Shown: positions 32,974 through 40,409 of the stretch, piece by piece
How positions within the stretch are numbered: position 1 is the first letter of the stretch
Layout of the letters: every line of letters starts with the position of its first letter
NCBI RefSeq assembly: GCF_009569385.1
Contig: NZ_WBOF01000001.1
Span: 5,247,501 to 5,311,500, forward strand
From: Streptomyces kaniharaensis
GTDB lineage: Bacteria; Actinomycetota; Actinomycetes; Streptomycetales; Streptomycetaceae
Reading direction: 5' to 3'
DNA: 64,000 nucleotides
The notes under the pieces: model-generated
The model's database searches: none
What the model saw: the letters and a program-made list of their open reading frames with translations, nothing else
Told to the model about the DNA's origin: nothing
Made by a program: the position numbers and the translations under genes

Positions 32974-33798
32974 GTGGAGAACCGTACGTACGCGACGCCG
33001 GGATCCGGCACACCCGCAGGCACCGCCGTGTCCGTGGCCGTCCCGGAGCAGGGCCAGGGCTCGCCCCAGGGCAAGGGCGGGGCCAAGGGGCGCGCCACCC
33101 CGCACGCCCCCGCCCGGACCCTGCGGGCCCGGCGGCGCCGTCCGGCGGTGCTGGCCATGTCGGTCGCGCTGATCGCCGCCGGCGGGCTGGGCGGGGCGGT
33201 CCTCTACAACAGCACCGGCCAGCGGGTCGCCGTACTCGCACTCGCCCGCGACGTCCCGTACGGACAGGTGATCACCGACGACGACCTCGTCGTGGCCCGG
33301 ATCGCGAGCGACCCGGTGCTGCGCCCGGTGTCGGCCCAGGACCGGGCCGGCGCGATCGGCATGCGGGCCGCCACCGACCTCAAGCGCGGCGCGATGCTGA
33401 CCAAGGGGGATCTGGCCCAGACGCTGTCCGTCCAGCCGGGCCAGATCGTGGTCGGCGTTTCGGCCCGGCGCAGCCAGCTGCCCGCCTCCCGGCTCCAGCC
33501 CGGGATGCAGGTCGTCCTGGTGTACACCCCGGACAACGGCCGGTCCGACTCGCTGACCGCGACGGTCATCACGGTGGGGCGGCCGGACACCGACGGCAGC
33601 CTCGTGCTCGACGTGGCCGTCGCCGCGGCGGACGGCACCAAGCTGGCGCAGTGGGTGGCCAGCGGGCGGATCCAGGTGCTGCTGGCCCCCCGAGCGGCCG
33701 CCGGCGGCGGCGCGGCGCCCTCCGCGGCTCCGTCCGGCACGGCGAGCAGCGCCCCCACGGCCGGGGCGAGCCCCACCGCCGCGGCGGGAGGGGCCTGA
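32974..33798 (+). CDS. CpaB-like pilus assembly protein (SAF domain)
   Basis: Protein of 274 aa. A hydrophilic N-terminus and one membrane helix (AVLAMSVALIAAGGLGGAVLY, ~residues 55-75) precede a SAF domain: VLALARDVPYGQVITDDDLVVARI, then the second domain part QPGQIVVGVSARRSQLPASRLQPGMQVVLVY. The C-terminal tail is Ala/Gly/Pro-rich. In Gram-negatives CpaB/RcpC lies in the periplasm near the secretin; in monoderms it presumably faces the wall side. GTG start; the stop overlaps the next ATG by one base. Confidence 0.85.
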   Translation: MENRTYATPGSGTPAGTAVSVAVPEQGQGSPQGKGGAKGRATPHAPARTLRARRRRPAVLAMSVALIAAGGLGGAVLYNSTGQRVAVLALARDVPYGQVITDDDLVVARIASDPVLRPVSAQDRAGAIGMRAATDLKRGAMLTKGDLAQTLSVQPGQIVVGVSARRSQLPASRLQPGMQVVLVYTPDNGRSDSLTATVITVGRPDTDGSLVLDVAVAAADGTKLAQWVASGRIQVLLAPRAAAGGGAAPSAAPSGTASSAPTAGASPTAAAGGA

Positions 33799-35024
33799 TG
33801 GCGGTGATCGCGGTGGCCGGCGGCCCGGGCGCGCCCGGCGCGACCACGACCGCGCTGGCGCTGCTGCTGGCCTGGCCGCTGCCGCCCGGGCGCCGGATCG
33901 TGCTGGTCGAGGCCGACCCGGACGGCGGCGCGGTGCTCGCGGGCGCCCTGGAGGGCCGGGTCGAGGCGGTGTACGGGCTGCGCAACCTGGCGATCGCCGA
34001 CCGCCGCGGACTGCTCGCCCAGACGCTCTGGGAGCAGCTGATCGACCTCTCGCCGGAGGGCACCGCGCAGCGGCTCCTGCTGCCCGGGCTGACCGACCCC
34101 GCCCAGGCGCCCGGCCTCGCCTACACCTGGGAGCCGCTCGCCGAGGTGCTGCACGGGCTCGAACAGCAGGGCTACGACGTCATCGTGGACCTCGGCCGCT
34201 CCGGCGCCACCGGCCCGAGCGCCGTGCTGGCCCGCCGGGCGGACGTGGTCGCCGTGACCGTGCGGACCACGCTGCGCGGGCTGAGCTCGGCGCGGCCCCG
34301 GCTGTCCGCGCTCGCCGAGGACCTGGCGGCGGCCGGCACCGGGGCGGACGCGCTCGGGCTGCTGCTGGTCGCCGAGGGGCCATACTCGGCGGCGGAGGTG
34401 TCGCGCGAGTTCGGCCTGCCAGTGCTCGGGCTGCTGCCGCACGCCGTGCGCACCGCGCGGGTGCTCTCCGACGGCGGGGACGTCACCGACCGGCGGTTCA
34501 TCCGCTCGGAGCTGATGCGGACGGCGCGCACGGCGGCGGACGAGGTGCAGTTGGCGGTGCGCCGGCGGCGGCAGCGGCTTGCGCCGTCCGCCGCGCCGGT
34601 ACAGCCGGTACCGGGGCGGATCGCGCCGCCGGTTCCGTCACCGTCACCGATTCCGTCACCGATTCCGGCGCCGGTGCCGCCGTCCATGGCCTCACCGGCG
34701 GCAACGCCGATGACGTCACCCGTGCCGTCGCCGTCAGGGCCCGAGGGGGAACCGCTGTCGTACGCACCGCCGCAGCCGGTCCCGCCGGTGATCGTCACCG
34801 GCCCGGTGGCGCCGCTCGCCGGGCTGGCTCCGCACCCGGCCGCACCCGCTCCGTTCCCGGGCCCCGTCCAACCGCACCAGCAGGTCCCGTACCCGCAGCA
34901 GGTCCAGTACCCGCACGAGGGCCCGTATCCGGAGCAGCACCCGAACCAAGCCGCCGACGACCAGGGCGGGGCTCCGGTGAACGGGCGGCCCTACGGCTCC
35001 GGGGAGGTGCTCCGTGCGCGGTAG
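33798..35024 (+). CDS. CpaE/TadZ-like ATPase
   Basis: MinD-superfamily protein of 408 aa that localises Tad machinery at the membrane. The N-terminal deviant P-loop is AGGPGAPGATTTALALLLA; LVEADPDGG supplies the second motif, VIVDLGRSGATGPSAVL the switch-like strand. The classical signature lysine is not obvious, a known feature of divergent TadZ proteins. After residue ~260 a long Pro-rich tail with repeated SPIPSPIPAP and PYPQQ/PYPEQ runs to the end, which probably binds partners. It overlaps the TadA gene by 11 bases. Confidence 0.82.
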   Translation: MAVIAVAGGPGAPGATTTALALLLAWPLPPGRRIVLVEADPDGGAVLAGALEGRVEAVYGLRNLAIADRRGLLAQTLWEQLIDLSPEGTAQRLLLPGLTDPAQAPGLAYTWEPLAEVLHGLEQQGYDVIVDLGRSGATGPSAVLARRADVVAVTVRTTLRGLSSARPRLSALAEDLAAAGTGADALGLLLVAEGPYSAAEVSREFGLPVLGLLPHAVRTARVLSDGGDVTDRRFIRSELMRTARTAADEVQLAVRRRRQRLAPSAAPVQPVPGRIAPPVPSPSPIPSPIPAPVPPSMASPAATPMTSPVPSPSGPEGEPLSYAPPQPVPPVIVTGPVAPLAGLAPHPAAPAPFPGPVQPHQQVPYPQQVQYPHEGPYPEQHPNQAADDQGGAPVNGRPYGSGEVLRAR

Positions 35025-36624
35025 CCCCCTGCACCAGCGCCCGTCGGCCGACCCGGCCGCGCTCCCGTGGTCGGCGCCGCTGCTCCAACCGGGCCCGGTC
35101 CGCCCGCAGGCCGTGTCCGACGGCCGGCCGGCCGCGCCCCAGCCGACGGCGTACACCGCGCCGACACCCACCGCGCCCACGCCCACCGCCGTCCCGTCCC
35201 AGCTGCCGTCGCTCGACCTGCGCGGCGCCGCCACCCGGCCGGCCGTCGACCCGCAGGTGGCCCGCGAGCTCAAGCGCCAGGTCGCGGCCGAACTGCACCA
35301 GCAGATCACGCGGTTGACCGCCGGCTCCGGCGCCGAGCCGGACCGCGCCACCCGCCGCCAGCGCGGCCGGGCGCTGATCGAGGAGGCCGTCGCCCGCTGG
35401 TCCGACGCCTACGCGCAGACCCACGGCATCCCGCCCACCCGGGAGCAGGACCGCGCGCTCGCCGAGGCCGTCTTCGACCTGCTGTTCCGGGCCGGGCGGC
35501 TCCAGCCCTACCTGGACGACCCCGAGATCGAGAACATCCTGATCAACGGCTGCGACGACGTCTGGGTCTCCCGGGTGCACCAACCGCTGCGCCAGGTCCC
35601 GCCGGTGGCCGACAGCGACGCCGAACTCGTCGAGCTGCTCCAGGACCTGGCCCGCCAGCACGGCGGCGGCGAGCGCAGCCTCTCCACCGCCAGCCCGACC
35701 CTCGCCCTGCGCCTGGAGGGCGGCATGCGCCTCCAGGCGCTCACCGAGGTGACCCCCCGCCCGTACGTGGCGATCCGGCGCCACCGGGTGGCCTCCGCGA
35801 CGCTGCCCGAGATGGTCCAACTCGGCACCCTGGACGGCACCCTGGCCGCCTTCCTGGCCGCGGCGATCCGGGCCCGGAAGAACGTGATGATCACCGGCAC
35901 CCAGGGCGTCGGCAAGACCAGCCTGCTGCGCGCGATGGCCGCCGAGATCCCGCCGGACGAGCGGATCGGTACCCTGGAATCGGAGTTCGAGCTCTGGCTG
36001 CACACCCTCGGCCACCTGCGCCAGGTCGTCCCGATGGAGGCCCGCGAGGGCAACGGCGAGCGCGTCGAGGGCCGCCTGGCGGGCGAGTTGACGATCGGCG
36101 ACCTCATCCCGGCCGCCCTGCGGATGACGCTCTCGCGGATCATCGTCGGCGAGGTCCGCTCCGGCGAGGTCGTCCCGATGCTGCGCGTCATGACCAACGG
36201 TGAGGGCGGCTCGATGTGCACCCTGCACGCGCGCGGGCCGCACATGGTCGTCGACCGCATCGCCGAACTCTGCCTGGAGTACGGCTCGCACATGACCGAC
36301 GCCCTCGCCTACCGGCTCACCGCCAATGCCCTGGACCTGATCGTGCACGTCGCCATGGTCGACGAGACGGCCGTCGGCGGGCGCCGGCACCGCTTCGTCT
36401 CGCACGTCCTGGAGGTCACCGGCCTCGGCGAGAGCGGGCGGCCCGCGCTGAACACCGTGTTCGGCCCGCGCCCGGAGCTCGGCGAGCCGCGGGCCGTCCC
36501 GCACACCCCGCCGCAGTGTCTGGACGACCTGCGCCGTGCCGGCTTCGACGCCTCGCTGCTCGGCTCCCGGTACGGGAGTTGGGCCGCCCCGCTCCAGCTG
36601 CGGATCGGCGGTGGCACCCGATGA
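35014..36624 (+). CDS. TadA/CpaF secretion ATPase
   Basis: Type II/IV secretion-family ATPase of 536 aa powering Flp pilus assembly. After a Pro/Ala-rich N-terminus, the CpaF N-domain runs ~100-280 (LQPYLDDPEIENILINGCDDVWV). Walker A is ITGTQGVGKTSLL (~residues 293-305), followed by the Asp box LESEFELWL, a Walker-B-like region LRMTLSRIIVGEVRSGEV, and the His box GGSMCTLHARGPHMVVDRI. GTG start within the end of cpaE; the stop overlaps the tadB ATG. The core motor of the locus. Confidence 0.93.
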   Translation: MRGSPLHQRPSADPAALPWSAPLLQPGPVRPQAVSDGRPAAPQPTAYTAPTPTAPTPTAVPSQLPSLDLRGAATRPAVDPQVARELKRQVAAELHQQITRLTAGSGAEPDRATRRQRGRALIEEAVARWSDAYAQTHGIPPTREQDRALAEAVFDLLFRAGRLQPYLDDPEIENILINGCDDVWVSRVHQPLRQVPPVADSDAELVELLQDLARQHGGGERSLSTASPTLALRLEGGMRLQALTEVTPRPYVAIRRHRVASATLPEMVQLGTLDGTLAAFLAAAIRARKNVMITGTQGVGKTSLLRAMAAEIPPDERIGTLESEFELWLHTLGHLRQVVPMEAREGNGERVEGRLAGELTIGDLIPAALRMTLSRIIVGEVRSGEVVPMLRVMTNGEGGSMCTLHARGPHMVVDRIAELCLEYGSHMTDALAYRLTANALDLIVHVAMVDETAVGGRRHRFVSHVLEVTGLGESGRPALNTVFGPRPELGEPRAVPHTPPQCLDDLRRAGFDASLLGSRYGSWAAPLQLRIGGGTR

Positions 36625-37601
36625 TGCTGCTCTTCGTGCTGTGCGGGCTGCTGGTCGCGGCCGGGCTGGTCGCGCTGGTGGCCTGGGCCCGCGGCAGTGA
36701 GCAGGCGGACGACCAGGACGGAGGGGACGGCGAGGAGCGGGACAACCCACTGGCCGGCCGCGCCCACGTGCTCTGGTACGGCGCACCCGGTACCGCCCCC
36801 GCCCGGATGGTGCGGCTGCGCCGGATCCAGCTGCCGCTCGCGCTCCTCGGCGGGCCGCTGGCCTGGTTGTTCACCGGCGTGCCGCTGACCGCCCTCCTGG
36901 CGGCACTGGCCGTGTTCGGCCTGCCCTGGCTGTTCGACACCACCCGCTCGGACACCCACCGGATCGAACGCCTGGAGGCGCTCTCCGAGTGGACCCAGCG
37001 CATCGCCGACGTGCTGCTGCTCGGCGTCGGCCTCAACCAGGCGATCGTCACCAGCCGCCGCACCGCCCCCGCGGCCCTGGAGGACGAGATCGGCGAGCTC
37101 GCCGCCCGGCTGCAGGCCCGCTGGCGGCCCGAGGAGGCGCTGCGCGCCTTCGCCGACAGCCTCGCCGACGCCACCGCCGACAAGGTGCTGGCCGCGCTCG
37201 TCCTGCGCGCTGGCGACAGCGGCCCAGGCCTCGCCCGCGCGCTCGCCGACATGGCCGACTCGGTGCGCGAGGAGGTCCGCCAGCGCCGCGCCATCGAGGC
37301 CGACCGCGCCAAGCACCGCACCACCATCCGCTGGCTGGTCGGCATCATCACGCTGGTCGTCACCATCGGCGCGTTCAACACCGACTACACCCGGCCCTAC
37401 AGCACGCTGGTCGGGCAGATCGTGCTCGCCGTCGTGGCCGCGCTGTTCGTGGCGATCATCGCCTGGATGCGCGCGCTCGCCGCCCACCCGCCGGTGCCCC
37501 GGCTGCTGGTGGCCGACCGGCGCAGCCGTACCGGCCGCCACCGGCCCGCCCGCGACGAGGCCGCCGACGGTCCGTCCGAACTGCTGCGGGAGGCCCGGTG
37601 A
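36621..37601 (+). CDS. TadB-like inner membrane platform protein
   Basis: Platform protein of 326 aa of the GspF/T2SSF family. An N-terminal helix (MMLLFVLCGLLVAAGLVALVA) and a second hydrophobic pair (LALLGGPLAWLFTGVPLTALLAAL) are followed by the cytoplasmic F domain (LSEWTQRIADVLLLGVGLNQAI ... LADATADKVLAALVLRAGDSG) and two C-terminal helices (WLVGIITLVVTIG; IVLAVVAALFVAIIAWM). ATG at 36621 overlaps the TadA stop. With TadC it forms the rotary or translocating platform under the pilus. Confidence 0.9.
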   Translation: MMLLFVLCGLLVAAGLVALVAWARGSEQADDQDGGDGEERDNPLAGRAHVLWYGAPGTAPARMVRLRRIQLPLALLGGPLAWLFTGVPLTALLAALAVFGLPWLFDTTRSDTHRIERLEALSEWTQRIADVLLLGVGLNQAIVTSRRTAPAALEDEIGELAARLQARWRPEEALRAFADSLADATADKVLAALVLRAGDSGPGLARALADMADSVREEVRQRRAIEADRAKHRTTIRWLVGIITLVVTIGAFNTDYTRPYSTLVGQIVLAVVAALFVAIIAWMRALAAHPPVPRLLVADRRSRTGRHRPARDEAADGPSELLREAR

Positions 37602-38476
37602 TCTCCCCCTGGTCCGTTCTGGCCGGCGCCGTCGCGGCCGGCGGCCTCGCCCTGCTGATCTCCGAACTGCGGCCCGCGCCACCGGACCTGCGCCAGGCCC
37701 TGGACCGGCTGCACCGCGCCCCCGCGGACCGGCCGGAGGACCCGGACGAGCGCCCGCGCTGGTACGACCGGGTCGGCGAGCGCTCCGTCACCCTGCGCGG
37801 AGTGCGCGTCCCGCACCGCGAACTGGCCCTGATCGGCCGCACCCCGGCCCGTTTCATGGTGCACAAGCTGCTGTTCGCCGTGATTGGCCTGATGCTGCCC
37901 GCCTACCTCGCCGCGATGGCCGCGCTGACGGGCATCGCCCTGCCGTTCGCCATGCCGCTGGTCGCCGGGCCGCTGCTGGCCGCGCTGCTCTGGTTCGTCC
38001 CCGACGCCATCGTCAGCGGCGAGGCCAAGGAGGCGCGCACCGAGTACCTGCACGGCATCGCCGCCTACCTCGAACTCGTCGCGCTGGAACGGGCCGCCGA
38101 CTGCGGGCCCGCCGAGGCGCTGCGCCGGGCCGCCTCGGTCGGACGCGGCACCGTGTTCCTGCGGATCCGCGACGCCCTCGACCGGGCCGCCACCGACCGG
38201 CTGCCGCCGTGGGCCGGACTGGACGCGCTGGCCGCCGAACTCGGCCTCACCCCGCTCCAGGACGTCGCCGACATCATGCGCCTGTCCGGCACCGACGGCG
38301 CCGCCGTGTACGACACCCTGCGGGCCCGCGCCAAGGGCCTGCGCGGCGAACTGCTCGCGGAGGACCTGGCCCGCGCCAACGCCGACAGCGAGCGGATGGT
38401 CGCGCCCGGGTCCGCGCTGACCCTGCTGATGACCGTCCTGATCGTCTTTCCCGCGCTCCACCAGATGCTCGCCTGA
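37598..38476 (+). CDS. TadC-like inner membrane platform protein
   Basis: Second T2SSF platform protein, 292 aa. Hydrophobic helices occur at the N-terminus (WSVLAGAVAAGGLALLI), around residues 90-135 (KLLFAVIGLMLPAYLAAMAA; MPLVAGPLLAALLWFV), and at the C-terminus (LTLLMTVLIVFPALHQML). The F domain between them includes LHGIAAYLELVALERAADCGPAEALR. GTG start overlapping tadB (GTGA). Paired TadB/TadC is the normal Tad arrangement. Confidence 0.9.
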   Translation: MISPWSVLAGAVAAGGLALLISELRPAPPDLRQALDRLHRAPADRPEDPDERPRWYDRVGERSVTLRGVRVPHRELALIGRTPARFMVHKLLFAVIGLMLPAYLAAMAALTGIALPFAMPLVAGPLLAALLWFVPDAIVSGEAKEARTEYLHGIAAYLELVALERAADCGPAEALRRAASVGRGTVFLRIRDALDRAATDRLPPWAGLDALAAELGLTPLQDVADIMRLSGTDGAAVYDTLRARAKGLRGELLAEDLARANADSERMVAPGSALTLLMTVLIVFPALHQMLA

Positions 38477-38528
38477 TGCCCGTCCACCGGGCGAGCGCCT
38501 GCCACCGACCTCACCCCTGGAGACCCCG

Positions 38529-38864
38529 ATGACCGTACGACCGGCCGTACGACCGGACACTGGACCGAGCACGCGACTGACCGCACGCGTGGCCGCACGA
38601 CTCACGTACCTGGCAGGCCTGTGGCTCAGGCCGGTGCTCCTGCCGGTCCAGTTCGCCCTGCTGCTCTTCACCTTCCGGCTCGGCCGGCTGCGTGCCGCCC
38701 GGGCCCGTGGTGACCGCGGCGCGATCAGCATCGAACTCGCCCTGGCCATCATCGCGCTGGTGGTCGTCGCCGGGGCCGTCGCGGCCTCGCTGGTGATCCT
38801 GCAGAAGAAGGTCTCGACCAAGGTCGAGCAGGACCCGAAGTACCCGGGCAGTGCGGCAACCTGA
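38529..38864 (+). CDS. Pilin-like protein with class III-type signal
   Basis: Protein of 111 aa, probably the major Flp-like pilin or a pseudopilin. The processing site reads RGDRG-AISIELALAIIALVVV: a Gly, then five residues to a conserved Glu and a hydrophobic helix, as in type IV pilins. The mature part would be only ~48 aa (…LVILQKKVSTKVEQDPKYPG), close to Flp size. Unusually, ~63 residues precede the cleavage site, including another hydrophobic stretch (PVLLPVQFALLLFTFRL). An internal GTG/CTG start cannot be excluded; the ATG used has GGAGA upstream. It overlaps the TadE gene by one base. Confidence 0.75.
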   Translation: MTVRPAVRPDTGPSTRLTARVAARLTYLAGLWLRPVLLPVQFALLLFTFRLGRLRAARARGDRGAISIELALAIIALVVVAGAVAASLVILQKKVSTKVEQDPKYPGSAAT

Positions 38865-39277
38865 TGAGACGTCATGTTCGTCGCGGTGGCGACCGGGGAG
38901 CGATGAGCCTGAGCCTGGCCGTCGTCTTCCCGGTCGTCCTGCTGCTCCTGCTGCTGGTCGTCCAGGCCTCGCTCTGGTGGTACGCGCGGCAGGTCGCGCT
39001 CACCGCCGCCCGCGAGGGCGTGGAGGCGGGCCGGACGCAGGGGAACGCGGCCGACGCCGTGAAGGACGCCGCGGCGCAGCGGCAGGCGGAGGACTTCCTG
39101 CACCGGCAGGGCAGCGGCTCGTACCAGGTGAGCACCGACGGCAGCACGCCGGAACTGGTGCGGGTCACGGTCCGGCTGACCCCGACGCTGCTGGTTCCCG
39201 GGCTGTCGGCGCCGAGGATCACGCAGTTCGCCGAGGCGCCGCGCGAGCGCTTCGTCCCGCCGGCGGCGGCGCCGTGA
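38864..39277 (+). CDS. TadE-like pseudopilin
   Basis: Protein of 137 aa. A short leader ends RRGGDRG, followed by AMSLSLAVVFPVVLLLLLLVVQASLWWYARQ, matching the TadE motif, although the +5 position is Ser rather than Glu. The C-terminal exported domain contains AAREGVEAGRTQG, the conserved TadE 'ALTAAREG.eA.R' block, then a small beta-rich region. Minor pilin or priming complex component. ATG overlaps the previous stop; stop overlaps the next GTG. Confidence 0.88.
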   Translation: MRRHVRRGGDRGAMSLSLAVVFPVVLLLLLLVVQASLWWYARQVALTAAREGVEAGRTQGNAADAVKDAAAQRQAEDFLHRQGSGSYQVSTDGSTPELVRVTVRLTPTLLVPGLSAPRITQFAEAPRERFVPPAAAP

Positions 39278-39747
39278 CCGGGCGCGGCTTCCGGCGCGGG
39301 CGCGGGCCTGCGTTCCGGTTCCGGCGGCGCCCGGACGGCGGCGGGGTGGCCGTGGAGGCGGCGATCGTCGCCCCGTACGTGGTCGGGCTGGTGCTGATCG
39401 CCATCGCCGCCGGGCGCCTGCAGACCACGTCCGGCACGGTCGAGGCGGCGGCCCGCTCCGCCGCCCGGACGGCGTCGATGGGGCGCAGTTTCGACGGGAT
39501 GGAGGAGCCGGCCCGGAAGACGGTCGAGCGGTCGCTGAAGCAGCAGGGCGTGTACTGCCGGGACCTGGCCGTCGAGGTCACCCCGGGGGAGCTGCAACTG
39601 CCGGGCGGCGCGGTCGCGACCGTCAGGGTCCGGGTGGTGTGCGAGGTCGGGTTGGGTGATCTGCTCGGCTGGCTGGAGGGGGTGCCCGTGACGAAGACCC
39701 TGGCCGGGGAGTTCACCTCGGTGGTGGACCGTTACCGGGGCACGTGA
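39274..39747 (+). CDS. TadE/TadF-like pseudopilin
   Basis: Protein of 157 aa. The leader is Arg-rich, then GGGVAVEAAIVAPYVVGLVLIAIAAGRL, with Glu at the +5 position counted from the second Gly of GGG. VEAAARSAARTASMGRSF is the conserved post-helix block, and two Cys (YCRD; VVCEV) lie in the exported domain. GTG start overlapping the TadE stop. Probably the TadF-type minor pilin. Confidence 0.87.
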   Translation: MTGRGFRRGRGPAFRFRRRPDGGGVAVEAAIVAPYVVGLVLIAIAAGRLQTTSGTVEAAARSAARTASMGRSFDGMEEPARKTVERSLKQQGVYCRDLAVEVTPGELQLPGGAVATVRVRVVCEVGLGDLLGWLEGVPVTKTLAGEFTSVVDRYRGT

Positions 39748-39923
39748 CAGGACGGCGTGACAGGACAGGAGGAGGCGGTGACCGGACCGGATCGGGGGAT
39801 TGGGGACGGCCCGCGCGGGGGAGACGCAAGCGGAGAGCGCTCGGGTGACGACGGAACGAGGCCGAGCGGCGCCCCGCGGGGGCCTGGGGCGGCCGGGGTG
39901 CGGTAGCGGGAGGGGGTCTGAAG

Positions 39924-40409
39924 ATGCGTGCAGGTCTGGTCAGCCGGCTGGAGGGCCGGCGTTCGAGGCTCCGGCGCCCGCTAGGACGTCCGCGGCGCTC
40001 GGACCGTGGTGCCGTCTCCCTCTTCGTGGCGATCTGCGCGGTCCACCTCGTGTTCGTGATCGCCATCGTCGTCGACGTCGGTGGCCGGCTGCGGGTCGCC
40101 GAACGCACCGACGCCTACGCCCAGGAGGCCGCCCGGGTCGGCGGCCAGCAGCTCGACCAGGCCGCCGTCCTCCAGGGGAAGGGCGTCAAGGTCAAGCAGG
40201 AGTACGTCGAGCAGGCCGCCAACGCCTACCTCGGGCTGTACGGCCTCAAGGCCGCCCGGGTCGACTTCTCCGCGGACGGCACGGTCGTCACCGTCACGGT
40301 GCAGAGCGACTTCCGGCCCGTGCTGCTGGGCAAGTTGGGAGAGCGGAAGGTAATGGGCAAGGGCAGTGCCACCCTCGTCCACGGAGTCGAGAAAGCGGAG
40401 ACCGACTGA
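39924..40409 (+). CDS. TadG-like membrane protein
   Basis: Protein of 161 aa. The N-terminal basic leader ends RRSDRG, then AVSLFVAICAVHLVFVIAIVVDVGGRLRVAERTDAYAQEAARVG, the N-terminal TadG/TadE-G motif with the characteristic 'vD.G.r...' and 'A..AA.aG' elements. The exported part is short and ends with the beta-rich VDFSADGTVVTVTVQSD. GGGAGGGGG lies before the ATG. It overlaps the large LysM/BTAD gene by one base. Confidence 0.85.
   Translation: MRAGLVSRLEGRRSRLRRPLGRPRRSDRGAVSLFVAICAVHLVFVIAIVVDVGGRLRVAERTDAYAQEAARVGGQQLDQAAVLQGKGVKVKQEYVEQAANAYLGLYGLKAARVDFSADGTVVTVTVQSDFRPVLLGKLGERKVMGKGSATLVHGVEKAETD

Noticed and set aside
39778..39906. A 42-codon frame (GTG with a strong AGGAGGAGG site) between the TadF-like and TadG-like genes
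   Set aside because: Third-position GC is about 75%, close to background, the product is Gly/Arg/Pro-rich and no motif is visible. The ribosome site is notable, but I would not call a gene without conservation data.
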